From positions 62,001-126,000 of the forward strand of contig JAEKNX010000004.1 in the NCBI GenBank assembly GCA_016839055.1: a DNA stretch of 64,000 nt, given 5' to 3'. Positions 17,595 to 25,559 of the stretch are shown here, piece after piece. The notes beneath the pieces are model-generated. The model had not been told where the DNA came from and made no database searches. It was given only the letters and a program-made list of their open reading frames with translations. The first letter of the stretch is position 1. Each line of letters starts with the position of its first letter. The translations under genes were made by a program, and so were the position numbers. The stretch is from Spirochaetales bacterium. GTDB taxonomy: Bacteria; Spirochaetota; Spirochaetia; UBA9216.

Positions 17595-18404
17595 GTGATT
17601 ATCTTTATAGGAGACCTTCATGGGAATGTTGATGCTCTCAATCAGCTTGCCTGTGGACTTAAGTTAACCGACAGCCTGCTCTCGTGGTCGGCTGTCGACA
17701 CCATCCTTGTAATTACCGGCGATGTATGTGACCGAGGACGAGACTCCGCGTCAATCTACCGAAAGATTATGGACTGGCAGACGGCCTCCCCTGCATTCGG
17801 CTCCGAGGTAATCTTCCTAGTCGGGAATCACGAGATCATGAACATCAGCGGTTACTATTATTACAATACACCTGCCGAGACGGCATCCTATGCTTTCTCC
17901 GGGGGAGAAAGTGGTGAGAAGGCGAAACGAAAGGCCTTTGCCCCCGGCGGCTGGCTGTTTGAATGGCTGGCCCGGCAGCGTTTTATAGTCAGAACCGGTC
18001 CTTTTATTGCCGCTCACGCCGATTTTCCGGCGGAATTCAAATATTTATCAATTGATGAGATAGAAGAGAACAGCCGCCGGCTTTTTTATGAATCTGCAGG
18101 CGGCCTGACTGAGACGGATAGCCTGCTGTGGTGCAGGGACGCCCGGATAGGGCCTCCCGGATATGAGGCCAAGCTCGGCAGATTTCTTGAGTCAAACGGC
18201 GCCAGTCACTGGGTCTGCGGTCATACTCCGTCTTTAGATGGGAAAATCCGGAGCGGCTATACCGGAAAGTATATCTGCGTAGATACGGCAATGAGTTTTA
18301 GGCCGGGAAATACTTCCGCCCTGGTTTATGACTGCGGTAAAATATTAGCCGCCTATCCTGACGGAAACGGCGGCTTAAGATATGAGGCTCCTGTTGAATT
18401 ATGA
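17595..18404 (+). CDS. Calcineurin-like metallophosphoesterase (Shewanella-like phosphatase type)
   Basis: This 269-aa PPP-superfamily phosphatase shows the metal-site signature GDLHGN, GDVCDRG, GNHEIM, a mid-chain WCRDARIG, and the late histidine in VCGHTPS. This is the pattern of bacterial Shewanella-like Ser/Thr or Tyr phosphatases. It uses a GTG start with GGAG 8 nt upstream. The gene follows the phosphofructokinase by 18 bp on the same strand and ends 12 bp from the convergent EEP gene. No signal peptide is present, so it is cytoplasmic. The substrate is unknown; a phosphoprotein is inferred from the family. Confidence 0.82.
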   Translation: MIIFIGDLHGNVDALNQLACGLKLTDSLLSWSAVDTILVITGDVCDRGRDSASIYRKIMDWQTASPAFGSEVIFLVGNHEIMNISGYYYYNTPAETASYAFSGGESGEKAKRKAFAPGGWLFEWLARQRFIVRTGPFIAAHADFPAEFKYLSIDEIEENSRRLFYESAGGLTETDSLLWCRDARIGPPGYEAKLGRFLESNGASHWVCGHTPSLDGKIRSGYTGKYICVDTAMSFRPGNTSALVYDCGKILAAYPDGNGGLRYEAPVEL

Positions 18405-18416
18405 CGGCGCGGATTT

Positions 18417-19484
18417 TCAGTCTCTAATGCTCACCGTAATTGTTGTTGGATTATGGTCTGAGCTCTTAAATTTAAGATTATAGGCTTTTACATCCCTTAC
18501 CTTTAGATTTGGTGACACAAGAAAACCGTCTATTAGAGTTGTGAAATTCTCGCCTTCTTTAAAGGGCTGCTCCAGAGATCTGGAAGTTGGAACATTATTG
18601 TCGTAGCACCACTGCCAATTCGACGGAGTCCAATTTTCCGGGATTTTTTGTACCCAGAAAAGGTACTCTTCCGGGGTTGTGTAATCTCCGAAATCATCCA
18701 TTGTGACCCCTGGAAACATTGAGTTCCAATCTCCGCCTATTACAACATAGTGACCCTCATTATAACGCTCTGTCATGAAGGTTCTGAGGTATTCAAGCTG
18801 CTGCGCTCTCATGCTTCCGTTGCCATAGGCAGAGAGATGTATATTTATCAGGTACCAGAATTTCCCGCTTACCGCTGACGGCAGAATACTTACAACAGCG
18901 CAACGCTTTAAATGAAAGACTTTTACCGGCCAGCTGTAGCTCCCGGGAAGGCTATGGCGGGAAGACTCATTTATTGAAAACCTGCTCATCGTCAATATTC
19001 CGGATTCAACCTTGCCTATAGGAGCCTGGATAGGCATCGGAACAAAGGCGCAACTATAATTCTTGCCGTAATACTGTTCATAATCACCAAAGGAGGAGGC
19101 GAGAACATAAGACTGATCTATCTTGTAGGATCTGTGCGATTTTGTATCGACTTCCTGCAGGAAACAGATATCCGGCTCCTGTTTGCTGATGAAACCGATT
19201 ATATCATCCAGCGCTTCTCTGTGAGCGTCAATGCTGTTTCTGCCTTTCTGACTTCCGCCTTCCATGAAGAAGTCTGTTTCCGAGTCGAGACCGCAGTAGC
19301 CGAGGTTCCATGAAAGCAGGTTCAGCCCTCCAGGGGCACTGCTCTCGGCCCGGATTCCATTCCTCGGGATTAACTCAGTTATCTCATCCGGTCTGTACTC
19401 TGTTAGGGTGAAAAAGGACAGAAAAAGTATAAATGCTGCGACTACTGAAGCAATAATCGTGATAATGATTTTGATAGTTTTCAT
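18417..19484 (-). CDS. Membrane-anchored endonuclease/exonuclease/phosphatase (EEP) family protein
   Basis: This 355-aa protein has an N-terminal hydrophobic anchor (IKIIITIIASVVAAFILFLSF) and then an EEP hydrolase domain. Visible motifs are LLSWNLGYCG, ICFLQEVD (metal Glu), LINIHLSAYG, GGDWNS (Asp/Asn), a late IDGFLVSPN and SDHNP (catalytic Asp-His). All active-site elements are intact. Families in this fold include phospholipases, inositol phosphatases and nucleases. The membrane anchor and outward domain favour a lipid or phosphodiester substrate in the envelope, which is inference. Its start codon is three bases after a small cationic ORF, so translation may be coupled to it. Confidence 0.82.
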   Translation of the reverse strand: MKTIKIIITIIASVVAAFILFLSFFTLTEYRPDEITELIPRNGIRAESSAPGGLNLLSWNLGYCGLDSETDFFMEGGSQKGRNSIDAHREALDDIIGFISKQEPDICFLQEVDTKSHRSYKIDQSYVLASSFGDYEQYYGKNYSCAFVPMPIQAPIGKVESGILTMSRFSINESSRHSLPGSYSWPVKVFHLKRCAVVSILPSAVSGKFWYLINIHLSAYGNGSMRAQQLEYLRTFMTERYNEGHYVVIGGDWNSMFPGVTMDDFGDYTTPEEYLFWVQKIPENWTPSNWQWCYDNNVPTSRSLEQPFKEGENFTTLIDGFLVSPNLKVRDVKAYNLKFKSSDHNPTTITVSIRD

Positions 19485-19487
19485 GTG

Positions 19488-19583
19488 TTATCCTGATTTT
19501 GAAGAAAAGTATTTTTTTTGTATATCTTGTAACCTTTGCCTGGCTATGTTGTTCCTTATTATGAAGCGTGGAGTTTTTTTCAT
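19488..19583 (-). CDS. Small cationic ORF (31 codons) preceding the EEP gene
   Basis: A 31-codon ORF starts at an ATG with a near-perfect SD (AAAAAGGAGGTCA) and ends three bases before the EEP start codon. The peptide begins MKKTPRFIIRNN and has about nine Lys/Arg in 31 residues with no transmembrane span. Strong initiation signals and tight spacing argue for translation, either as a leader peptide coupling or attenuating the EEP gene or as a small basic protein. It is not homologous to anything I recognise. On the same strand further upstream (about 19711-19667) another 14-codon ORF (MFKRVRRLIKKGCV) also has AAAAAAGGAG before its ATG. Confidence 0.5.
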   Translation of the reverse strand: MKKTPRFIIRNNIARQRLQDIQKKYFSSKSG

Positions 19584-19603
19584 TGACCTCCTTTTTAGAT
19601 CTT

Positions 19604-19650
19604 CCCCTCAGGGTTTTATTACCTCCTTTCCCCTGAGGGGCTTTTTTTTT
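19604..19650 (+). terminator. Strong hairpin with T9 tract in EEP leader region
   Basis: CCCCTCAGGG (19604-19613) pairs perfectly with CCCTGAGGGG (19631-19640), followed by nine T residues (19642-19650), which is a strong plus-strand terminator. No plus-strand gene is seen ending here. On the minus strand, the EEP mRNA leader, the same hairpin presents an AAAGGAGG sequence in its loop, so its role may be in that RNA. Confidence 0.6.
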
Positions 19651-19675
19651 AAATCTCCTCTTGGCCTAAACGCAA

Positions 19676-19729
19676 CCTTTTTTAATCAACCTCCGGACGC
19701 GTTTAAACATCTCCTTTTTTAATCAACCT
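19676..19729. repeat. 17-bp direct repeat in EEP leader region
   Basis: CCTTTTTTAATCAACCT occurs at 19676-19692 and again, perfectly, at 19713-19729 (37-bp period). Read on the minus strand both copies are AGGTTGATTAAAAAAGG. The upstream copy runs directly into GAGATG, the start of a 14-codon ORF. Confidence 0.7.
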
Positions 19730-19971
19730 GAGAAATAAACTGTAGTTGTAATTAACCTCAAAGAATTGTTTCCTTATTTAGAATGATTATTTATTCTAAA
19801 CCAGAATTGTGAAAATGCAAGAAAAAACTTAATAGAACCTAAAAAAATCAGAGACAATGGAGTAATAATCTATTATGAAATATAATTGAACCCTAAGGCG
19901 TGAAGCCTGCGTCGAACGGAAGAGGATGGTAATAGCTGCAAAGTAAGGGCTGTAACTCGGCAAACGTTTCT
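19730..19971. other. AT-rich non-coding region with one inverted repeat
   Basis: No convincing gene is visible here. TTTAGAAT (19777-19784) and ATTCTAAA (19793-19800) form an 8-bp inverted repeat around an 8-bp AT-rich centre, operator-like in size and placed upstream of the EEP/small-ORF leader. The rest up to the TetR stop codon holds no ORF with start signals. Confidence 0.4.
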
Positions 19972-20643
19972 TTAGCCTGAAATGCCATGTCGTACAAAAT
20001 CCATGATTCCCGAAATTAGTTGATCTTCATTCTCGATGTCCGAACCGGTGTATATTTTCAGCCTCTCCATGTAGTAGTCACTTGCATAGGCGAACTGCAT
20101 CATCATTACAAGGTTATCAAGGCAGAACGAGATTATCCCCGGGTGAATGTCGGGTCTGAGAACTCCCTGTTCTTTCCCTTCGGTCAGGAGTTCGTGATAG
20201 ATCTTCGCGGTTATTCCTTCCATTTTGAGGGATATACGCTTCGAGAGAGAACTAAGCCCTTCGGTTGAAACATCGAGATAGATTTGGTTTATCTCCCTGT
20301 AGTTTCGCGCGTACTCCACGCTGATGTAAAGCATTGCCTCCATTCTGTCGAAGAGATCTCCGTTTCCACTGAGAACTTTTGACAGGGCCTCTTCCAGCAG
20401 GGTATATCCCCGGTCGAGTACCGACATGAATAGCGCTTCCTTTGACTTGAAGTAGCGGTACATGCCGCCGATGCTTATCCCCGAGTCTCGTGCTATCGTA
20501 TTGATGCTTGCCGCGTTATATCCCTTCGAGGAAAATTCATGTATGGCAATATTCAGGATTCGTTCCCGTTTTTCCTGCGTAATCTTGTCAAATGCTTTTT
20601 TATGATAGATTTCCGGTTGTTCATTCATTTTATTTTCAATCAT
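19972..20643 (-). CDS. TetR/AcrR-family transcriptional regulator (divergent operon repressor)
   Basis: This 224-aa regulator starts at ATG 20643, which has AGAGAGG about 5 nt upstream; a longer in-frame ORF reaches 20775 without start signals. The HTH is typical TetR: RILNIAIHEFSSKGYNAASINTIARDSGISIGGMYRYFKSKEALF. The helical ligand domain that follows is divergent. It is divergent from the seven-gene SCP2/transketolase operon, with a palindromic operator between them. It is therefore the likely repressor of that operon, probably released by a lipid-like or pathway metabolite (inference). TetR regulators placed this way normally control the neighbouring divergent genes. Confidence 0.88.
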   Translation of the reverse strand: MIENKMNEQPEIYHKKAFDKITQEKRERILNIAIHEFSSKGYNAASINTIARDSGISIGGMYRYFKSKEALFMSVLDRGYTLLEEALSKVLSGNGDLFDRMEAMLYISVEYARNYREINQIYLDVSTEGLSSLSKRISLKMEGITAKIYHELLTEGKEQGVLRPDIHPGIISFCLDNLVMMMQFAYASDYYMERLKIYTGSDIENEDQLISGIMDFVRHGISG

Positions 20644-20719
20644 CAGGACCTCTCTACTTCTAATTTTCTCAGATTCCGACTCAAATTTCCAGTGCCGGAG
20701 TGCACTAAATAAAATTTCC

Positions 20720-20748
20720 TTGCGCAGCGGAAAGATGGGGTGTACAAT
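20720..20748 (+). promoter_or_regulatory. Promoter of the SCP2/transketolase operon
   Basis: TTGCGC (20720-20725), a 17-bp spacer and TACAAT (20743-20748) predict transcription from about 20755. The TetR operator at 20758-20777 then covers the start of the transcript, a standard repressing position. Confidence 0.5.
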
Positions 20749-20757
20749 CATATCATA

Positions 20758-20777
20758 GAGAGCGAGCGCTCGCACTC
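20758..20777. promoter_or_regulatory. TetR-type palindromic operator
   Basis: GAGAGCGAGCGCTCGCACTC is palindromic except for one A/A pair. Its 12-bp core GCGAGCGCTCGC is perfect and is centred between 20767 and 20768. Size and symmetry match operators of TetR-family regulators. It stands between the divergent TetR gene and the operon, just downstream of the predicted operon start. Confidence 0.75.
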
Positions 20778-20819
20778 ATAAAGTTGATTAATTACATTTT
20801 TTTTCAAAGGGAGGTCTTG

Positions 20820-21575
20820 ATGCCTGATTCAAGTGTGAAGGCGAGGTGTAATCTTTTTGCGGTTCTGAGGGGGATTGAATATCTTCTTGATAATGACGCG
20901 GAGTGTAAAAAGCTGGTAGAGGGAACTGATCTGGCGATTCAGTTCAATATTAAGGACGGGCCGAAGGGGAATTTATCGATTCGGGACGGAAAGGCATTAA
21001 TGAAGAGCGGGAAGCATAAAAGCAGTATGATTCTGTATTTTACTTCTCCCGAACACTTCAACAAGATGATAGACGGAAATGCAAATCCCATACCGCTTAC
21101 GGGGTTTCATAAAATCGGATTCTTGACCGGTCCGTTCATGAAGCTTGCCGACAAGCTCAACTATTATCTCCGGCCTGAGGGCGACCTGCTCTCCGACCCT
21201 GATTACTTCAGGATGAATACCGAGATAACCGCCTATACGGCCTTCTTCGCGCTGGCGGAAATTGGAAATCATGACCGCATGGGACGGCTCAGCAGCGCCG
21301 CCATGCCGGACGGCATCCTGCAGGTTCAGATAGAAGACGGAATTGGTATTTTTATTAATGTAGAAAAGGGCAGGCTAACCTGCAATAAAGGTATCCATGA
21401 TAAGCCCCGGGCAATTCTGTCTTTCAGGAATCTCGACGCGGCACACCGGGTACTTAATGGAAAACTCGATACATATACCGGGCTCGGCAACGGCGAGATG
21501 AGTATGAGGGGTTTTATCCCGATGCTGGATAATATGAACCCGATACTGGACCTTGTGCCGGTCTATTTAAGTTAG
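20820..21575 (+). CDS. SCP2-like (sterol carrier domain) protein, operon gene 1
   Basis: This is a 251-aa soluble protein. Two successive segments look like SCP2 lipid-binding folds: residues ~45-125 (LSIRDGKALMKSGKHKSSMI ... EHFNKMIDGNANPIPL) and ~165-245 (LQVQIEDGIGIFINVEKGRL ... DAAHRVLNGKLDTYTGL). SCP2 domains carry sterols, fatty acyl chains or other hydrophobic molecules. ATG 20820 is chosen because AGGGAGG lies 5 nt upstream; an earlier in-frame ATG (20784) has no SD and overlaps the promoter region. It is paralogous to the fifth gene of the operon. A carrier or substrate-presenting role for the pathway is inference. The fold assignment rests on pattern, not a search. Confidence 0.65.
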   Translation: MPDSSVKARCNLFAVLRGIEYLLDNDAECKKLVEGTDLAIQFNIKDGPKGNLSIRDGKALMKSGKHKSSMILYFTSPEHFNKMIDGNANPIPLTGFHKIGFLTGPFMKLADKLNYYLRPEGDLLSDPDYFRMNTEITAYTAFFALAEIGNHDRMGRLSSAAMPDGILQVQIEDGIGIFINVEKGRLTCNKGIHDKPRAILSFRNLDAAHRVLNGKLDTYTGLGNGEMSMRGFIPMLDNMNPILDLVPVYLS

Positions 21576-21584
21576 GAGGAAGTT

Positions 21585-22853
21585 ATGATAGATACAGTCT
21601 ATACCCATACGAAATCAATGGAAGTTTTCGAAAGAGCCCTCAAGGTTCAGCCGGCAGGTATTCCGGGACATCTGGGCCCCGTGCAGTCCCAGTTCATCCC
21701 GACATCCGCCTATCCGCTCTATGCTGATCGGGCAAAGGATTCCTACTTCTGGGATCTCGACGGCAACCGTTATATCGATTACATGTGTGCATACGGTCCC
21801 AATGTGCTTGGCTACAATAATGAGCTTGTCGATAATGCCGCGAGAGCGCAGTACGAGAAGGGCAACTGTATGCCGCTGCCCGGCAGGGTACAGGTAGATC
21901 TTGCCGAACTTCTGTGCGACACAATTAAAATTGCTGACTGGGCGTTTTTTATGAAGAACGGCGGAGACGCAACCGGCTTTGCCAAAATGATCGCTCATAC
22001 GGCTACCGGACGTGATAAGGTTGTGATGGTTGAGGGCGGTTATCATGGTGTTGCACCCTGGACCCAGGCTGTTACTCACGCCGGAGTCACCGAAGATGAT
22101 GTTAAAAATAATCTGAAGGTAAAATGGAATGATGCGGAAGCCTTCGAGCGTCTTGTTAATGAGTACCCGGGCCAGATTGCCGCCTTCATCAGCACCCCCT
22201 ATGATCACAGGGTCTTTACCGACAATGTGCTTCCTGCAAAAGGATACTGGCAGAAAATACGCAGAATCTGTGATGCAAATGGAATTGTTCTGATAATCGA
22301 TGATGTTAGATGTGGATTCAGGCTCGACCTTGCAGGCTCAGCTGAATATTTCGGTTTTCAGCCTGACCTAGCCTGCTACTGCAAGGCTCTCGCAAATGGC
22401 TACAACATCTCCTCCGTAGTCGGTCGGGATTCGTTGAAGGATGCGGCGGCCAAGGTCTTCTACACCGGAAGTTATTGGTCAAGCGCGGCTCCCATGGCGG
22501 CAGCTGTTGCATGCATCAGTGAACTCCGCCGGATAGATGGAGCCAGGCTTATGATTGAAAAGGGAGAGACGCTCTCCGCCGGTCTTGTAACTGCTGCTGC
22601 CAATGAGGGCCTCGATCTTAAAATCAGCGGCGTTCCATCAATGTTCTACATGAGACTTACAAATGATGACTCGCTGATGATGCAGCAGGAGTTCTGTGCC
22701 GAATGCGCCAGGCGGGGAATTTTCTTTGTCAGCCATCATAATCACTTTATCAATTGTTCGCTGACTGATGATGACATCAGGCAGACCCTGGAAATTGCTT
22801 CTGAGGCATTCAGAATTACGGCCCGGAATAATCCGGATAAAGTTAATAATTAG
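21585..22853 (+). CDS. Class III PLP-dependent aminotransferase (GSAM-like), operon gene 2
   Basis: This 422-aa fold-type I enzyme resembles glutamate-1-semialdehyde aminomutase. It has FWDLDGNRYIDYMCAYGPNVLGY, an NGGDATGFAKMIA phosphate-binding segment, GYHGVAPW, LIIDDVRCGFR (pyridine-N Asp), and the PLP lysine in CYCKALANGYNISSVVGR. A true hemL is unlikely, because it usually shows DEVMTGFR at the Asp motif and would not sit in this context. It is probably a ketone or omega-aminotransferase. AGGAGG lies 5 nt before the start. The 9-bp gap to gene 1 and 17-bp gap to the transketolase subunit show one transcript. It should act on the carbonyl made by the neighbouring transketolase (inference). 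Confidence 0.85.
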   Translation: MIDTVYTHTKSMEVFERALKVQPAGIPGHLGPVQSQFIPTSAYPLYADRAKDSYFWDLDGNRYIDYMCAYGPNVLGYNNELVDNAARAQYEKGNCMPLPGRVQVDLAELLCDTIKIADWAFFMKNGGDATGFAKMIAHTATGRDKVVMVEGGYHGVAPWTQAVTHAGVTEDDVKNNLKVKWNDAEAFERLVNEYPGQIAAFISTPYDHRVFTDNVLPAKGYWQKIRRICDANGIVLIIDDVRCGFRLDLAGSAEYFGFQPDLACYCKALANGYNISSVVGRDSLKDAAAKVFYTGSYWSSAAPMAAAVACISELRRIDGARLMIEKGETLSAGLVTAAANEGLDLKISGVPSMFYMRLTNDDSLMMQQEFCAECARRGIFFVSHHNHFINCSLTDDDIRQTLEIASEAFRITARNNPDKVNN

Positions 22854-22870
22854 AAATAGGAGAATGGAAA

Positions 22871-23722
22871 ATGGGACTGGAAAGAGAAGAATATCTGAGG
22901 CTCGATAATAAGGCCCGGGAACTCAGAAAACTGATCATCGATACGGTTGTCTGGGCCGGCTCCGGCCATGTGGGCGGGGCTCTCAGCTCGATCGATATAT
23001 TGACCCTCCTTTATTATAAATACATGAATATCGACGTGGATAATCCAGGATGGGAGGACCGTGACCGGTTTATCCTGAGCAAGGGACACATAGGCGTAGG
23101 CCTTGCGCCGGTTCTCGCCGATAAGGGCTTTTTCTCGAAGGAGCTGCTCGAGACCTATAATCACACGGGATCCAGCCTCGGAATGCACCTCGATAAGAAC
23201 AAGGTAGTAGGCCTGGATGCATCGACAGGTTCACTCGGCCACGGCCTTCCCCTATCACTGGGCCTCGGACTGTCGGCAAGGCTGAAGGGGCAGAGTTTCA
23301 AGACATACTGCCTGATGGGTGACGGCGAATGTGATGAGGGCTCGGTATGGGAGGCCGCCATGGCTATCTCCCATTATAAACTGACCTCTGTTATTCCGAT
23401 TGTCGACCGCAACCGCTGTATGATAGACGGACGCACGTCCGATGTAATGACCCTCGAACCCTTTGCCGACAAATGGCGCAGTTTCGGCTTCGAGGTGCTT
23501 GAGGTGGACGGTCATGATCTTCACAGCCTCAGTGATGCAATAGAGACTGCCCGGATGGCAAGCGTTAAACCGGCTGTCATAATTGCAAACACCAAGAAGG
23601 GCTGTGGAGTCGAGTTTATGACCGATGACTACCGCTATCATTACGCAGGTTTTGATGTCGATAAGGCTGAAGAATGTCGTGTTGAGATTGACCGCTATCA
23701 TGAAATGCGGATAAACGGATAG
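22871..23722 (+). CDS. Transketolase, N-terminal (TPP-binding) subunit, operon gene 3
   Basis: This 283-aa protein equals the first third of a classical transketolase. It shows the SGHVGGALSSIDILTLLYY motif, a conserved GHIGVGLAPVL, and the TPP/Mg motif GDGECDEGSVWEAA followed ~25 residues later by VDRNRCMIDG. It must pair with the next gene product to form the active site. Split transketolases are common in bacteria and archaea. Here the setting (aminotransferase, lipid-binding proteins, flavoprotein) is not that of the pentose phosphate pathway, so a specialised acceptor aldehyde is possible. The SD region AGGAGAATGGAAA precedes the ATG. Confidence 0.88.
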   Translation: MGLEREEYLRLDNKARELRKLIIDTVVWAGSGHVGGALSSIDILTLLYYKYMNIDVDNPGWEDRDRFILSKGHIGVGLAPVLADKGFFSKELLETYNHTGSSLGMHLDKNKVVGLDASTGSLGHGLPLSLGLGLSARLKGQSFKTYCLMGDGECDEGSVWEAAMAISHYKLTSVIPIVDRNRCMIDGRTSDVMTLEPFADKWRSFGFEVLEVDGHDLHSLSDAIETARMASVKPAVIIANTKKGCGVEFMTDDYRYHYAGFDVDKAEECRVEIDRYHEMRING

Positions 23723-23732
23723 GAGGAAGAAA

Positions 23733-24740
23733 ATGGGCGGATTAAATTATACTATGCTTGATACGGCGAAATTATCTACGGCGGAGCTTTATGGGAAAAC
23801 CCTGACAGATCTGGCCGAAGATCATCCCGAAATAGTCGGCCTCACTGCCGATCTTGCAAAATCAACGAAGATTGGAGTTCTCGGAGAGAAATTTCCCGAG
23901 CGTCTCTTTAACCTGGGAATAGCCGAGCAGAATCTCTTCGGAACGGCTGCCGGAATGGCGCTTAACGGCCTCGTACCCTTTGTCTCGACCTTCGCAATTT
24001 TTACGACAATGAGGGCCCTCGATCAGGTTCACACCGATATCTGTTATCAGAATCTCAACGTCAAAATGATTGCCACCCACGCCGGGCTCTCCTTCGGGCA
24101 GGCAGGATCTACTCACCACTGCACCGAAGATCTCAGCATAATGCGGGCAATGGCAAACTGCAAGGTAATAGCGCCTGCCGACGGCATGGAGACTGCGCTT
24201 GCGGTCAGGGCCGCATACGAGACTCCGGGTCCGGTCTACATCAGGATCAACCGCGGCTTCGATCAGAAGGTCTATGACAATATGGACTATGGTTTTGAGA
24301 TAGGAAAGGCTGTTGAACTTCACGAAGGTACCGATCTGACGATTATCGCCTGTGGTTCGGCTGTCTGGAGTGCCCGTGAGGCTGCAAACGTTCTTGAACA
24401 GGTTGACGGCATAAGAGCCCGTGTTCTTGATATGCATACTATCAAGCCCCTTGACAAGGAAGCAGTTCTGTCAGCGGTTCATGACACGAGGAGAATTATC
24501 ACGGTCGAGGATCATAACATTGTCGGCGGACTCGGAAGCGCAGTAGCCGAGGTAATGGCCGAGAGCGGAAAGGCCTGTGCCTTCAAGCGGCTCGGAGTTC
24601 CCGATACCTTTTCAATCATCGGTCTGCACGAGGATCTGATGGCTCATTACGGCTATGACATAAACGGTATTCTGAAAACCGCGAGAGAACTGATGGGCGC
24701 AGATTTTGAAGAAGATAATGACTGGGATGATGAGATTTAA
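23733..24740 (+). CDS. Transketolase, C-terminal subunit, operon gene 4
   Basis: This 335-aa protein covers the pyrimidine-binding and C-terminal domains of transketolase. The TPP-activating Glu lies in NLGIAEQNLFGTAAGMA, and the acceptor-site region is VSTFAIFTTMRALDQVHTDICYQNLNVKMIATHAG. The motif SFGQAGSTHHCTEDL and the transketolase C-terminal domain (VRVLD-like RARVLDMHTIKPLD) follow. The start ATG has GGAGGAAG 4 nt upstream, and the gene lies 10 bp after the N-terminal subunit. It is the natural partner of gene 3. The two together should transfer a two-carbon ketol unit between a donor ketose and an acceptor aldehyde. Confidence 0.88.
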   Translation: MGGLNYTMLDTAKLSTAELYGKTLTDLAEDHPEIVGLTADLAKSTKIGVLGEKFPERLFNLGIAEQNLFGTAAGMALNGLVPFVSTFAIFTTMRALDQVHTDICYQNLNVKMIATHAGLSFGQAGSTHHCTEDLSIMRAMANCKVIAPADGMETALAVRAAYETPGPVYIRINRGFDQKVYDNMDYGFEIGKAVELHEGTDLTIIACGSAVWSAREAANVLEQVDGIRARVLDMHTIKPLDKEAVLSAVHDTRRIITVEDHNIVGGLGSAVAEVMAESGKACAFKRLGVPDTFSIIGLHEDLMAHYGYDINGILKTARELMGADFEEDNDWDDEI

Positions 24741-24743
24741 GCC

Positions 24744-25541
24744 ATGAGTGAAAGTTATGATGAAGTATATTATACGAACAGGATCTTCCTCGATTCGGTA
24801 CTGCCGGTCATAAAACCGGTTGTGGAAGGAAAGGCTTCCCTGCAAAAAGTATGGGAAGGAAGGACGGGCGTCTGTCAGATAAGCTGCCGGACCGAAGACG
24901 GAGCCGATGGAACTCATTTTCTGATAGAAGACGGCCTCTGGAGCGTTAAACGCGGCCTATATGACGGCAAGGTTGATGTGGAGCTGGTTTTTAAGTCCAG
25001 AGAGCATCTAAATAATTTCTTTAAGGGGAAACAGATCCCGCTTCCGGCCATGAAGGGGATAATAGGAGGCAGGGGAATGTTTCTGCCGTTTATGAAGTCT
25101 CTTCTTGCGATGGGCGGCCTGCTTGCCGCAAAAAAGCCGCCTGAGGCCGAAGAGGACAGCCGCCTTCTTGTAAAGTGCATGTTTTGTCTATTGTCTTCGG
25201 GAATAAGCACCCTCAATAAGTTGAAGCATCCGAAGATTTATCCCTGGACATTGTCGAGTCCGGACAGGGTCTATGCCTGGGCTGTAGGCGATGATGAGGA
25301 GCTTGCGGCCTACATTAGAATAAAGGCCGGAAAGAGCAAGGCGTCACGCGGTAAGTATGAGAGGAGCAAGCCGTTTTTTACTATGCGGTTTGACTCGGTG
25401 CCGAGTGCCCTGGGCATCCTCTTGAGTATTGATGACATGATTGAGTCTACTGTAAACGGTAAACTTACGATGGAAGGCGGACCGGAATACGGCGCACAGC
25501 TCGGTGATCACATGCTGCTTATCGGCAGTCTGATTCAGTAA
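24744..25541 (+). CDS. SCP2-like protein paralogue, operon gene 5
   Basis: This 265-aa protein is similar in layout to operon gene 1. Two SCP2-like halves surround a hydrophobic hinge: residues ~35-115 (THFLIEDGLWSVKRGLYDGKVDVELVFKSREHLNNFFKGK) and ~165-262 (ELAAYIRIKAGKSKASRGKY ... LLSIDDMIESTVNGKLTMEGG). The hinge contains FLPFMKSLLAMGGLLAAKK and SCMFCLLSSG-type Cys/hydrophobic stretches, so it may be membrane-associated. It starts three bases after the transketolase stop without a clear SD, which implies translational coupling. Two different lipid-binding-like proteins flanking the catalytic genes suggest hydrophobic intermediates (inference). Fold recognition is by eye and moderate. Confidence 0.6.
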   Translation: MSESYDEVYYTNRIFLDSVLPVIKPVVEGKASLQKVWEGRTGVCQISCRTEDGADGTHFLIEDGLWSVKRGLYDGKVDVELVFKSREHLNNFFKGKQIPLPAMKGIIGGRGMFLPFMKSLLAMGGLLAAKKPPEAEEDSRLLVKCMFCLLSSGISTLNKLKHPKIYPWTLSSPDRVYAWAVGDDEELAAYIRIKAGKSKASRGKYERSKPFFTMRFDSVPSALGILLSIDDMIESTVNGKLTMEGGPEYGAQLGDHMLLIGSLIQ

Positions 25542-25559
25542 GTGCTAAAAGGAGCAAAT

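Noticed and set aside
19408-19722. 104-aa plus-strand ORF over the EEP start and leader
   Set aside because: It lacks an SD sequence, is rich in Phe/Leu/Lys from T and A tracts, and spans the T9 hairpin. The opposite-strand small ORF has much better start signals.
21615-22208. 197-aa minus-strand ORF opposite the aminotransferase
   Set aside because: Shadow of a strongly conserved class III aminotransferase; no ribosome binding site and no recognisable domain.
21585-22853. hemL (glutamate-1-semialdehyde aminomutase) identity for the class III aminotransferase
   Set aside because: The gene is homologous in fold, but the Asp motif (DDVRCGFR) and the operon context differ from haem biosynthesis, so a named hemL call is not supported.
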